From: Ideonella oryzae
Lineage (GTDB): Bacteria; Pseudomonadota; Gammaproteobacteria; Burkholderiales; Burkholderiaceae_C
DNA: 64,000 nucleotides
Direction: 5' to 3'
Assembly: GCF_024055665.1 (NCBI RefSeq)
Contig: NZ_JAMXMC010000003.1
Span: 1-64,000 of the forward strand
Part shown: positions 34,804 through 45,635 of the stretch, one piece after another
How positions within the stretch are numbered: the first letter of the stretch is position 1
How the letters are laid out: the number at the start of each line of letters is the position of its first letter
Made by a program: the position numbers and the translations under genes
The notes under the pieces: generated by a model
The model's database searches: none
What the model was told of the DNA's origin: nothing
Seen by the model: the letters and a program-made list of their open reading frames with translations, nothing else

Positions 34804-34950
34804 GAATATCCTCGAATCGAAAAGAGTCGAACAAAAAATACCGGTCATTCTGGAAGCTCGCTGTTCGTGCGCGCCTCCTCCTCGCGAGGTCCAGAAATGT
34901 TCAAAGGGCGGTCGTTCGCTCCGAGAACCGTTTTCTGAGCCCAGACTGAC

Positions 34951-34977
34951 ATTATACGCAGACTCAGGGAAAGTTCC
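34951..34977 (-). promoter_or_regulatory. Promoter of the small lipoprotein gene
   Basis: On the minus strand a perfect TATAAT lies at 34956-34951. Upstream of it is GGGAACTTTCCC, an imperfect palindrome containing GGAACTT at 34977-34971, the -35 core recognised by extracytoplasmic-stress sigma factors of the RpoE type; the sigma-70 -35 at 17-base spacing (CGGGAA) is poor. The gene may be read by sigma-70, by RpoE, or both. The leader would be about 140 bases. Confidence 0.5.
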
Positions 34978-35060
34978 CGGTACAACATGGGGGAGCTGTC
35001 AGTGCGGCTGCGCCGAAACGTTGCCATCGCGCATCATGCCCTGCCAACGTCATATCCCGG

Positions 35061-36188
35061 TCAGACACCGTGGAGCCAGCCGGCCTCCGCCCAATCCGCC
35101 ACCAATTCACGGGCATCCGTGCTGAGCTGGGCCACTTCACGCGCGCCCAACACCCGCTGGTCCGCCAGCTGACGCATCAGACGGGCATCTCGCCCACCGG
35201 CGCGGAAGGATTCTCCGTTGATGAACACGTGCCGCTCGTCGTACATCATACGGGTGCGGCGGTCCAGGCTGAGGCCCTGCCCGTTCTTCAGGGGTTCACC
35301 GCCCTCGAACCAGACGATGGCCTTGGGTTCGGTCAGCGACTCGCCCAGTGCGCAGGCCAGGCTGTGGGCATCGTTGAGCGCGGCAATCACTGCTTTTTGC
35401 GCAAATTCCTGCAATGCCGTGGGAATCAGGCCCGGGGTGTCGGTGGCCGACTGGGCCGGGTCGCGGTAGTGAGGTTCCTGGTCCGGCGCTTCCAGGGCGT
35501 CGATCATGCGCTGCAGCACGTCTCGGGCGGTCTCGGTCGGAGTGGGCGTGCGGAAGCCGACCGAGCAGGTCATGCAATCGTTGCCCACGGCGATGCCGTC
35601 ATGCCCCCAGCGCGGTGGCAGGTAGAGCATGTCGCCCGGCTCCAACACCCATTCCTCGGTGGGCTGGAAGTTGGCCAGCAGCTTGACCGGCACGCCCTCC
35701 ACCAGGGTGGCATCCTTGACCGGCCCCACCCGCCAGCGGCGCTGGCCGGACACCTGCAGCAGGAAAACGTCGTAGGAATCGGTGTGCGGGCCCACGCCAC
35801 CGCCATCACTGGCGTAACTGATCATCAGATCATCCAGGCGGGCTTCGGGCACGAAGCGAAACTGGCTGAGCAGCTCGTTTGCAGCCTGCACGTGCAGATC
35901 CAGCCCCTGCACCAGCAAGGTCCAGCCCGGGCGGCTGAACGGCGGCACCTGACGCCGCTCGAAGGGGCCGTGGCGCAGTTGCCAACCCCCCTTGGCCTGC
36001 TGGACCAGGCGCGATTCGACATCATCGCGCGCGGCCAGCGCCAGCAGCTCGGGGCGCGTCACCGGCGGCACCACACCAGGCACGGCCTGCCGAATCAGGC
36101 AGGGTTTTTTTTGCCAATGGCGGCGCATGAACTGGGCCGGCGACATGCCGCCCAGCAAGGGGAGTTTCTGCAGAGGGTTCACGGTCAT
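35061..36188 (-). CDS. roxA: JmjC-type ribosomal protein oxygenase (YcfD/RoxA-like)
   Basis: A 375-residue cupin/JmjC Fe(II)/2-oxoglutarate oxygenase. The metal triad is H135 and D137 in GVGPHTDSYDVF and H196 in PRWGHDGIA, with the spacing of E. coli YcfD, which hydroxylates an Arg of ribosomal protein L16. The N-terminal PLLGGMSPAQFMRRHWQKKPCLIRQA and C-terminal winged-helix region also match. ATG 36188 has CACAAT eight bases upstream and no SD, suggesting a leaderless message. It is divergent from slyD, with only 39 bases between start codons. Confidence 0.88.
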   Translation of the reverse strand: MTVNPLQKLPLLGGMSPAQFMRRHWQKKPCLIRQAVPGVVPPVTRPELLALAARDDVESRLVQQAKGGWQLRHGPFERRQVPPFSRPGWTLLVQGLDLHVQAANELLSQFRFVPEARLDDLMISYASDGGGVGPHTDSYDVFLLQVSGQRRWRVGPVKDATLVEGVPVKLLANFQPTEEWVLEPGDMLYLPPRWGHDGIAVGNDCMTCSVGFRTPTPTETARDVLQRMIDALEAPDQEPHYRDPAQSATDTPGLIPTALQEFAQKAVIAALNDAHSLACALGESLTEPKAIVWFEGGEPLKNGQGLSLDRRTRMMYDERHVFINGESFRAGGRDARLMRQLADQRVLGAREVAQLSTDARELVADWAEAGWLHGV

Positions 36189-36196
36189 GGGGCCGG

Positions 36197-36221
36197 ATTG
36201 TGGCCGGCCTTGTGCGATCAT
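36197..36221. promoter_or_regulatory. Compact divergent promoters of roxA and slyD
   Basis: Within the 39 bases between the two start codons, CACAAT (minus strand, 36202-36197) lies eight bases before the roxA ATG and GATCAT (plus strand, 36216-36221) lies six bases before the slyD ATG. Neither gene has an SD. The two polymerases would need -35 regions inside the opposite gene, so firing should be mutually exclusive. Confidence 0.35.
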
Positions 36222-36227
36222 CCCCTG

Positions 36228-36749
36228 ATGGACATCACTTCCCCCTGTGTGGTGACGCTGACCTGGCGACTTTCGGACGGCCAGGGGCAGCTCATCGACG
36301 AGCTGAACGAACCCGTGGAGTTCTTCTACGGTGGCGACGACCTGCTGCCCAAGGTCGAGGAGGCTCTGGCGGGCCAGGCCGTCGGCTTCGAGGCCGAGTT
36401 GCATCTGGAACCGGAGCATGCCTTCGGCGACTATGACGCGGACCTGCTTTGCTACGAAGCCCGTGCGCTCTTCCCTGAGGGGGTGGAGCCAGGCATGCGC
36501 TTCGAAGGCCTGCCCGAGGGCGCCGTCACCCCCGACATGCCCGAGGACCTGATCTACACCGTCACCGAGGTCTACCCCGAGCACGTCGTGCTCGACGCCA
36601 ACCATCCGCTGGCCGGCATCGCCCTGCGCATTGCGCTGAAGGTGCTGGATGTGCGAGCGGCCAGCACCGAAGAGATTGGCGCCGCCTCGGTGGGCGAGTC
36701 GCCCTTTGCCGTGGTGAGCGGCTCGCCGCCCGGCGAGCCCCTGCACTGA
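36228..36749 (+). CDS. slyD: FKBP-type peptidyl-prolyl isomerase SlyD
   Basis: A 173-residue SlyD-like chaperone/isomerase: an FKBP half with VTLTWRLSDGQGQLIDELNEP, an insert-in-flap region carrying LHLEPEHAFGDYDADLL, and the return strand NHPLAGIALRIALKVLDVR. SlyD of E. coli also delivers nickel through a His/Cys-rich tail; this protein ends in a short Ser/Gly/Pro-rich tail without His clusters, so a nickel role is unlikely. Translation starts at ATG 36228; no SD is present. It converges on dut, with 24 bases between the stops. Confidence 0.88.
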   Translation: MDITSPCVVTLTWRLSDGQGQLIDELNEPVEFFYGGDDLLPKVEEALAGQAVGFEAELHLEPEHAFGDYDADLLCYEARALFPEGVEPGMRFEGLPEGAVTPDMPEDLIYTVTEVYPEHVVLDANHPLAGIALRIALKVLDVRAASTEEIGAASVGESPFAVVSGSPPGEPLH

Positions 36750-36773
36750 CCCAGCGCAGTGCGCTGGTCGGGC

Positions 36774-37223
36774 TCAGTCCCGGCCGGTCGAGCCGAAGCC
36801 GCCGGTCCCGCGGTCGCTGGCTTCGAAAGACTCCACGCGGCGGAAAGCCGCCTGCACCACCGGCACGATCACCATCTGGGCGATGCGCTCCATGGGTTGC
36901 ACCGTGAAGGCGGTGCTGCCCCGGTTCCAGCAGCTCACCATCAGCGGGCCCTGGTAGTCGGAGTCGATCAGTCCCACCAGATTGCCCAGCACGATGCCGT
37001 GCTTGTGGCCCAGGCCCGAGCGCGGCAGCAGCATGGCGGCCAAGCCCGGGTCACCGATGTGCACGGCCAGGCCGGTGGGAATCAGCGCAGATTGGCCGGG
37101 CGCCAGTTCCAGCGGCTGGTCCAGGCAGGCCCGCAAATCCAGGCCGGCGCTGCCGGGTGTGGCATAGGCGGGCAGCTGGTCCGCCATGCGCGGGTCCAGC
37201 ACTTTCACGTCGATCGTCGTCAT
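36774..37223 (-). CDS. dut: Deoxyuridine 5'-triphosphate nucleotidohydrolase
   Basis: dUTPase converts dUTP to dUMP, limiting uracil in DNA. The 149-residue protein carries the five trimeric-dUTPase motifs: [46 protein letters not shown] and the C-terminal [10 protein letters not shown]. Its start overlaps the coaBC stop as ATGA, the usual coaBC-dut arrangement of proteobacteria. Confidence 0.97.
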   Translation of the reverse strand: MTTIDVKVLDPRMADQLPAYATPGSAGLDLRACLDQPLELAPGQSALIPTGLAVHIGDPGLAAMLLPRSGLGHKHGIVLGNLVGLIDSDYQGPLMVSCWNRGSTAFTVQPMERIAQMVIVPVVQAAFRRVESFEASDRGTGGFGSTGRD

Positions 37224-38440
37224 TCGGCGGAGGTCTTCAGTCGTTCGGCCAGCTCGCGCACCAGGGCGCGGGCCAGGCTCAGTTTGTCAGCGGTGGGCAG
37301 CTCACGGTGGCCGTCGGCGTCCACCAACACCAGGGTGTTGTCGTCACGACCAAAGGTGGCCGGGCCGAGGTTGCCCACGATCAGCGGCACCTTCTTGCGC
37401 AGCAGCTTCTCGCGGGCATGCTGCAGCAGGTGTTCGCTCTCGGCGGCAAAGCCCACGCAGTACGGCGCCTGCGGCAGCGCCGCCACCGCGGCCAGGATGT
37501 CCGGGTTCTCGGTCAGCTCGAAGGTGGGCGCCACCTTCTTGCCGTCCTTCTTGATCTTGTGGGCGTTCATCTGCGCGGGCCGCCAATCGGCCACCGCCGC
37601 GGTGGCGATGAAGACCTCATGCTGCGCCGCGGCGGGCAGCACCGCGTCGTGCATCTGCTGGGCGCTCTGCACGTCGATGCGCCGTACATGCCGCGGCGTG
37701 GGCAGGTGCACCGGGCCGGCCACCAGGGTCACCTCGGCCCCGGCCTCCTGCGCCGCACGGGCGATGGCAAAGCCCATCTTGCCACTGGAGTGGTTGGTGA
37801 TGCCGCGCACCGGGTCGATGGCTTCGAAGGTGGGGCCGGCGGTGATCAGCAGCTTGCGTCCAGCCAGCAGCTTGGGCTGGAAGAAGGCGATCAGCTCGTC
37901 GCGCAGCTCGGCCGGCTCCAGCATGCGGCCATCGCCCACCTCGCCGCAGGCCTGGTCGCCCGCGGCCGGGCCCAGCACGGTGGCGCCATCGGCCCGCAGC
38001 TGCGCCACATTGCGCTGCGTGGCCGGATGGGCCCACATCTCGCGGTTCATCGCCGGCGCCACCAGCAGCGGCACCCGCTCGATGGGCCGCGCCAGGCACA
38101 GCAGCGAGAGCAGCTCGTCGGCCCGTCCTTGCACCAGGCGCGCGATGAAGTCCGCGCTGGCCGGGGCGATCAGGATGGCGTCGGCCTCGCGCGAGAGATT
38201 GATGTGCGCCATGTTGTTGCCCGGGCGCGCATCCCACTGGCTGGTGTAGACCGGCCGGCCCGACAGGGCCTGCATGGTCACCGGGGTGATGAAGGCTTCA
38301 GCGCCTTCGGTCATCACCACCTGCACCGAGGCCCCAGCCTTCACCAGCTCACGGGTCAGCTCGGCGGCCTTGTAGCAGGCCACGCCACCGGACAGGCCCA
38401 GCACGATGTGCCGGCCCGCCAGATCCTGTCGCTCACTCAT
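37220..38440 (-). CDS. coaBC: Bifunctional phosphopantothenoylcysteine decarboxylase/synthetase
   Basis: CoaBC makes 4'-phosphopantetheine for coenzyme A. The N-terminal CoaC flavoprotein has H79 in NNMAHINLS, the APAMNREMW motif and C165 in [12 protein letters not shown]. The C-terminal CoaB half begins near residue 190 with [21 protein letters not shown] and later has NPDILAAVA and the GFAAE motif. 406 residues is the normal size. Translationally coupled to dut downstream. Confidence 0.97.
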   Translation of the reverse strand: MSERQDLAGRHIVLGLSGGVACYKAAELTRELVKAGASVQVVMTEGAEAFITPVTMQALSGRPVYTSQWDARPGNNMAHINLSREADAILIAPASADFIARLVQGRADELLSLLCLARPIERVPLLVAPAMNREMWAHPATQRNVAQLRADGATVLGPAAGDQACGEVGDGRMLEPAELRDELIAFFQPKLLAGRKLLITAGPTFEAIDPVRGITNHSSGKMGFAIARAAQEAGAEVTLVAGPVHLPTPRHVRRIDVQSAQQMHDAVLPAAAQHEVFIATAAVADWRPAQMNAHKIKKDGKKVAPTFELTENPDILAAVAALPQAPYCVGFAAESEHLLQHAREKLLRKKVPLIVGNLGPATFGRDDNTLVLVDADGHRELPTADKLSLARALVRELAERLKTSAE

Positions 38441-38484
38441 CGCTCAACGTCCCCGCCGCGCACGGCTGCCTTCATTGCCAGCCT

Positions 38485-39258
38485 TCATTGCATCTGCGCG
38501 CCGTGGCACTTCTTGAACTTCTTGCCGCTGCCGCAGGGGCACGGGTCGTTGCGGCCGGGCAGATCACCCACCCGGCGCTGCGGCGGCTTCGGGGCATGGT
38601 CCAGCCAGTACAGGCGCATGTCCTGCGCCGCATACAGCGCCTCGTGGATCAGCTCGTCGCGGGTGAGTTCCTCGCCTTCGTAGAGCTCGTCGCAGACTTC
38701 CTTGATCTCCTCGGGCGTCATGGTCAGCGTGACCACCCGGGTCATGCATTCCTCGAAGAGCTGCCCCTCCTCGGTCTCGGCGTCCGGCTCCGGCCAGTCC
38801 TGCGGGAAGTCGCGCGTGGCATCGACGAAGCCCAGGGCCCAGACCTCGCCGGTCTGCTCCAGCATGTGCAGCTCATCGGCCTTCACATGACCTTCCTCGA
38901 CCAGGCGCTGCTTGTCCTCTTCGGTCAGCTCGATCATCAAGGGCGCCAGGCGCAGCACATCGGCGTCGTCCAGGATCTCCTCAGGGTCCAGCTGGTTCGC
39001 CAGCACATCCCAGCGGGCCTGGATGACCTCGCGCGCCGCCTGGGCATCGGCCGGGTCGGCAAAGGCCCGCTCGAACACGCCTTCGGCCATCACCGGCAGC
39101 CACTCGTCCAGCAAGAGTCGGCGCGGGCCGGCCATCAGGGCGGTCATGTAGCCATCGAGCCACTCGAGCGACACGCCTTCTTCGAAGCCAGCCATGCGCT
39201 GGCACAGCGCATCCAGTGCCTCGATCTCTTGTTCGGTGCTCATGCGGGGCGCCGCCAT
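38485..39258 (-). CDS. UPF0149/SEC-C metal-binding motif protein
   Basis: A 257-residue acidic protein of the UPF0149 (YecA-like) family: the central helical part ([21 protein letters not shown] onward) matches the family, and the C terminus is a SEC-C zinc-binding motif, [18 protein letters not shown], as at the end of SecA. Family members are thought to bind ribosomes or SecA-linked partners; the exact job is not known to me. ATG 39258 has GGAGAG six bases upstream; a second ATG at 39243 is in frame. A sigma-70-like promoter lies about 110 bases upstream. Confidence 0.87.
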   Translation of the reverse strand: MAAPRMSTEQEIEALDALCQRMAGFEEGVSLEWLDGYMTALMAGPRRLLLDEWLPVMAEGVFERAFADPADAQAAREVIQARWDVLANQLDPEEILDDADVLRLAPLMIELTEEDKQRLVEEGHVKADELHMLEQTGEVWALGFVDATRDFPQDWPEPDAETEEGQLFEECMTRVVTLTMTPEEIKEVCDELYEGEELTRDELIHEALYAAQDMRLYWLDHAPKPPQRRVGDLPGRNDPCPCGSGKKFKKCHGAQMQ

Positions 39259-39365
39259 CGGTCTCTCCAGGAATTCGGGACCCGGCAGTGTCGCACGTCC
39301 CAACGTGGCAGGCGAGCCGCCCGCCTGCAGGGTGAAGGAGCCCATCGGGGTGCGCAGCGGGAGGC

Positions 39366-39395
39366 TTGTTATATTTGTGCAAACATTTTATCCAA
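39366..39395. promoter_or_regulatory. AT-rich divergent promoter region of the SEC-C and MscS genes
   Basis: This AT-rich patch stands out in a GC-rich window. On the minus strand TTGGAT-like bases (39395-39390) and TATAAC (39373-39368) are 16 bases apart and would serve the SEC-C gene with a leader of about 100 bases. On the plus strand TTGTTA (39366-39371) with a weak TATCCA 17 bases on could serve the MscS gene. The minus-strand promoter is the more convincing. Confidence 0.45.
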
Positions 39396-39414
39396 ACCAT
39401 GGGGTGCCATCACG

Positions 39415-40512
39415 ATGCAGCCGCTGTTCACCTGGTTCCACAATCTGCCCGACCCCGTGGCCGAGTGGCTCGCCCTGCTCGGTGCCGCGCTGCTGGCCCT
39501 CATCGCCGCCGCCGTCGCCTACCGCCTCGGTGGCCGCCTGCTGACCCGCACCACACGTGGACGCCATCCGGCCGAGGCCATCGTCCAAAGCGCCCTGCTG
39601 CCCGCACGCTGGCTCGTGCCCTTGGTGGCCTTGAACGTCGTGTGGCACGGCGCGCCCGACGATCTCCATGGCGTGGAAGGCCTGCGGCGCATCACCGCCC
39701 TGGCCATGGTCGGCTGCGCCACCTGGCTGATCGCGCGGGGCATCCACCGCGTCAGCGGCGCCTACCTGGCCCGCCTGCCGATCCGGGAGACCGACAACCT
39801 GGAGGCTCGCCGCCTCTACACCCAGACCCGCGTGCTCTCGCGCACGGGGGTTGGTCTGGTGATCCTGGTGGGCACCGCGCTGGCCCTGATGACCTTTCCC
39901 ACCGTGCGTCAGGTGGGCACCAGCCTGCTGGCCTCGGCCGGCGTGGTCGGCATCGTGGCCGGCTTTGCCGCGCGCCCGGTGCTGGGCAACCTGATCGCCG
40001 GCCTGCAGATCGGGTTGACCCAGCCGATCCGGCTGGACGACGTGGTCATCGTCGAAGGCGAATGGGGCATGATCGAGGAGATCAACAGCGCCTACGTGGT
40101 CGTGCGCATCTGGGACCAGCGCCGGCTGATCGTGCCGCTGCAGTGGTGGATCGAGCATCCCTTCCAGAACTGGACCCGGGAAAGCGCCGAGCTGATCGGC
40201 ACGGTCTTCCTGTGGGTGGACTACCGCATGCCCCTGGAGCCCCTGCGACAGGCGCTGCAGCAGGCCTGCCAGGCCTCGCCCCACTGGGACGGACGGCTCG
40301 CCCTGCTGCAGGTGACGGAGGCGGGCGAGCGGGCCGTACAACTGCGCGCCCTGGTCTCGGCCGCCAATTCGTCAGCGGCCTGGGACCTGCGCTGCGCCGT
40401 CCGCGAAGCCCTGATCGACTTCATCCAGCGCCAGTACCCCGAATACCTTCCGCAATGGCGCACACAAGGCCTGGACCGGACGATGGCGCCGCCCGCCTCA
40501 GCCGGCCCCTGA
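39415..40512 (+). CDS. MscS-family mechanosensitive ion channel
   Basis: A 365-residue membrane protein with four or five hydrophobic segments in the first 170 residues and the MscS pore and vestibule: VVGIVAGFAARPVLGNLIAG (pore helix with Gly/Ala packing) followed by GLTQPIRLDDVVIVEGEWGMIEEIN and WDQRRLIVPLQWWIEHPFQNW. It probably opens on osmotic downshock to release solutes. ATG 39415 is preceded by a GGGGTG sequence. It is followed 62 bases later by an NADH dehydrogenase gene on the same strand. Confidence 0.9.
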   Translation: MQPLFTWFHNLPDPVAEWLALLGAALLALIAAAVAYRLGGRLLTRTTRGRHPAEAIVQSALLPARWLVPLVALNVVWHGAPDDLHGVEGLRRITALAMVGCATWLIARGIHRVSGAYLARLPIRETDNLEARRLYTQTRVLSRTGVGLVILVGTALALMTFPTVRQVGTSLLASAGVVGIVAGFAARPVLGNLIAGLQIGLTQPIRLDDVVIVEGEWGMIEEINSAYVVVRIWDQRRLIVPLQWWIEHPFQNWTRESAELIGTVFLWVDYRMPLEPLRQALQQACQASPHWDGRLALLQVTEAGERAVQLRALVSAANSSAAWDLRCAVREALIDFIQRQYPEYLPQWRTQGLDRTMAPPASAGP

Positions 40513-40574
40513 CCCACCCGACCCAACATGGTGCGAGACTTGCAGTCCCTCGTCCGGCACTCCCCACCCACACC

Positions 40575-41855
40575 ATGCACTACGACATCGTCATCGTCGG
40601 CGGCGGCGCCGGCGGCCTGGAACTGGCCGCCTCGCTGGGTCGGTCCCTGGGCCCCCAAAGTGGCCAGGAAAAGGTCCTGCTGATCGACCGCGCGTCCTTC
40701 CACATCTGGAAGCCCACCCTGCACGAGGTGGCCGCCGGCACGCTCGATGCTCATCAGGAGGGCCTGTCCTACACCACCCTGGCGCGGCGCAACCACTTCA
40801 GCTTCACGCTGGGCGAACTGGGCGGCCTGGACAGCCAGAAGCGCCAGATCACCCTGGCGCCAGTACTGGACATTCAGGGACAGGTGCTGGTGCCAGAACG
40901 GCACATCAGTTACCGCTGGCTGGTGCTGGCCATCGGCAGCGGATCGAACTTCTTCGGCACCCCGGGGGCCGAACACGCCTACGTGCTAGAGCAGACGCTG
41001 GATGCCGAGCGCTTCCACCAGCGACTGCTCACCGCCTTCGTGCGGACGGCCTTTTCCGAGGACAAGCTGCTGTCGCTGGCCATCGTCGGCGCCGGCGCCA
41101 CCGGGGTGGAGCTCTCCGCCGAGCTGATCGAGGCCCACCAGGAGCTGACCGAGGGGCTGAGCAAGGAGCAGCGCTTCCGCCTGGACATCACCATCGTCGA
41201 GGCCGCGCCGCGCATCCTGGCGGGCCTGCCCGAGAAGATCTCCCACCAGGCCCAGGTGGCGCTGCAGCGCAAGCAGGTCAAGGTGCTGACCGGCACCCGC
41301 GTGCAGGCCATCGAGGCCGATGCGCTGGCGACCGACAAGGGCCGCATCCCGGCCGACCTGATCGTCTGGGCGGCCGGCATCAAGGCCGCCGACAGCAACG
41401 AACGCCTGGGGCTGACCACCAACCGCTCCCACCAGTTCGTGGTGGATGCACAGTTGCGCACCTCGGCCGAGGGCATCTACGCCATGGGCGATTGCGCCGC
41501 CTGCGAATGGGAAAGCGGCCGCCTGGTGCCGGCCCGCGCCCAGGCGGCCCACCAGCAGGCCAGCTACCTGAAGCAGGTGTTGCTGGGCCTGCTGAAGGAA
41601 CGCCCGGTGAGCATGCCCTTCCAGTACCGCGACTTCGGCTCACTGGTCTCGCTGGGCGACAACAAGGGCGTGGGCAACCTGATGGGCGGGCTCTCGGGCC
41701 GCAACTTCTTCGTCGAGGGGCTGATCGCGAAGTGGATGTACATGTCCCTGCACCTGAACCACCACCGCGCCATCATCGGCACCATCGACACCATGGTGCT
41801 GGCCCTGGTGCGGCTGCTGCAGCGGCGCGTCTCCGGCCGCCTCAAGCTGCACTGA
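40575..41855 (+). CDS. ndh: Type II NADH:quinone oxidoreductase
   Basis: A 426-residue single-subunit, non-proton-pumping NADH dehydrogenase. The FAD fold is at the N terminus (IVIVGGGAGGLELAASLG), the NADH fold in the middle (LAIVGAGATGVELSAELIE), followed by AQVALQRKQVKVLTGTRV and the FAD-contacting GIYAMGDCAACEW. The C-terminal amphipathic region (GLIAKWMYMSLHLNHH) would bind the membrane. It supplies quinol without coupling, complementing complex I. Convergent with the DUF1993 gene, with 12 bases between the stops. Confidence 0.92.
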   Translation: MHYDIVIVGGGAGGLELAASLGRSLGPQSGQEKVLLIDRASFHIWKPTLHEVAAGTLDAHQEGLSYTTLARRNHFSFTLGELGGLDSQKRQITLAPVLDIQGQVLVPERHISYRWLVLAIGSGSNFFGTPGAEHAYVLEQTLDAERFHQRLLTAFVRTAFSEDKLLSLAIVGAGATGVELSAELIEAHQELTEGLSKEQRFRLDITIVEAAPRILAGLPEKISHQAQVALQRKQVKVLTGTRVQAIEADALATDKGRIPADLIVWAAGIKAADSNERLGLTTNRSHQFVVDAQLRTSAEGIYAMGDCAACEWESGRLVPARAQAAHQQASYLKQVLLGLLKERPVSMPFQYRDFGSLVSLGDNKGVGNLMGGLSGRNFFVEGLIAKWMYMSLHLNHHRAIIGTIDTMVLALVRLLQRRVSGRLKLH

Positions 41856-41867
41856 GCCAGCCCCGAC

Positions 41868-42386
41868 TCAGCCCGCGTTGGGCCCGGCCAGGTAGTCGGC
41901 CTTGCCCAGCGGCACGCCGGCCTGGCGCAGCAGGTCGTAGGCCGTCGTGACGTGGAAGAACAGGTTGGGGATGGCCCAGTGCAGCAGGTAGGCCTGGCCG
42001 CTCATGGTGCGGGTGGCCTCGCGGCCCACCGGGAAGGTGATCTCGGCGGCCTCACGGCCATCGATCTGCGAAGGCTGCACCGTGGCGAGCCAGGCCAAGG
42101 TCTTGGCCACCCGTTCGCGCAACTCGGCGAAGGTGGTTTCGTTGTCCTCGAACTTCGGCGCCTCAATGCCGGCAAGACGGGCGGTACCGTTCTTGGCGGC
42201 GTCACAGGCAATGCGGATCTGGGCCGTGAACGGCAGCATGTCCGGCGCAAAGCGCAAGCCGCAGAACACATCTGGGTTGAACTTGCGGGCCTCCGCGTTG
42301 GCCTGGGCCTTGTCCAGCAGATGGCCCAGGTTGGTCAGCGCGGTGGTGAAGACGGGCAGCGCGGTGGCGCCCAGGGTGATCGACAT
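41868..42386 (-). CDS. DUF1993 domain protein
   Basis: A 172-residue soluble helical protein of the DUF1993 family (PVFTTALTNLGHLLDKA at the start, HWAIPNLFFHVTTAYDLLRQAGVPLGK near the end), which has a DinB-like four-helix look. Its function is not established. ATG 42386 has GGAG six bases upstream. It lies 92 bases after alaS on the same strand. Confidence 0.85.
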   Translation of the reverse strand: MSITLGATALPVFTTALTNLGHLLDKAQANAEARKFNPDVFCGLRFAPDMLPFTAQIRIACDAAKNGTARLAGIEAPKFEDNETTFAELRERVAKTLAWLATVQPSQIDGREAAEITFPVGREATRTMSGQAYLLHWAIPNLFFHVTTAYDLLRQAGVPLGKADYLAGPNAG

Positions 42387-42478
42387 CTCGGTCTCCGGGA
42401 GGTTGTGGTTGGCGGGCGGCATGCTACGCCGCCCCCACAAGGACTGCCCGGCGCAGGGGCTTGCGCCCCCGGACGTGC

Positions 42479-45118
<2,640 letters not shown>

Positions 45119-45147
45119 CCGGAACTTTCGAGAAAGTGGCCCCCTCC
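45119..45147 (-). promoter_or_regulatory. Hairpin between the Shine-Dalgarno sequence and start codon of alaS
   Basis: Read on the minus strand the order is GGAGGGGG, CC, ACTTTCTCGAAAGT, TCCGG, ATG. The 14-base element can fold as ACTTT/AAAGT with a CTCG loop. Folding would reduce the effective SD-to-start distance from 21 bases to about seven. That it folds in vivo and controls translation is inference. Confidence 0.4.
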
Positions 45148-45197
45148 GACTGGGTGCATGCGGCCTCACAGGACCGTGCATCCGAGGGGATGGAATA

Positions 45198-45217
45198 GAA
45201 CCTTTCATTATAGGTTC
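45198..45217 (-). promoter_or_regulatory. alaS promoter -10 inside an inverted repeat
   Basis: A perfect TATAAT (minus strand, 45212-45207) is enclosed by the inverted repeat GAACCT/AGGTTC (45198-45203 and 45212-45217). It lies about 90 bases upstream of alaS. A repressor binding the repeat would occlude the -10. The -35 is not clear. Confidence 0.5.
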
Positions 45218-45635
45218 CGCCCCTGGCAGGGCCCGCCGCCGCGCCCTTTGGGCAGCAGCCCTGCCGCCCTGTGTCGCATCCACCCCAATTTGTAACAAGC
45301 GCCCGACATCGCACCGCGGCGTCCGCCTGTGAAAACCACAGGGGCACCAGGGACGGCGGCGGCACATCTTGTTACGAGCATCCCCGCGGCCAGCACTGCC
45401 TTTCCTTACATTGGCGGACACCTGCCAGGAGATAGGCGGGACACCACGCGGTGGACCCCAGCGTTCACCACCAGCAGTACTGTCGGGCCCCGGTCACACC
45501 CCGGGCCGACGCCGTTCGGAGGGGCCACATGGGCCGCACACACCAGTCGCGCCAGTTCCGCGCGACCGATGCCACGCGACTCGGGCGCCCCCGGGCAGCC
45601 TGTATCCACCCGCCGCCTGCCTGCCGGGTGAACCC
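45218..45635. other. Non-coding region between alaS and the sixteen-gene operon
   Basis: About 420 bases without a gene I can support. It contains TTGTAACAAG at 45289-45298 and the near-inverse CTTGTTACGA at 45368-45377, and the inverted repeat CCTGTG-AAAAC-CACAGG at 45326-45342. No convincing rightward -35/-10 pair is visible; TTACAT at 45406-45411 is the best weak -10. The frame upstream of ApbE stays open through here, but the translated stretch is Pro/Arg/Gly-rich and looks non-coding. It probably holds the promoter and control sites of the operon that follows. Confidence 0.5.

Noticed and set aside
45119-45300. A T-box or amino-acid riboswitch upstream of alaS
   Set aside because: No T-box consensus or specifier-loop structure is visible, and T-boxes are not expected in Proteobacteria.
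45369-45635. N-terminal extension of the ApbE protein in the open upstream frame
   Set aside because: The peptide is Pro/Arg/Gly-rich without family similarity, while GTG 45636 gives the usual ApbE length with a GGGTGA upstream.
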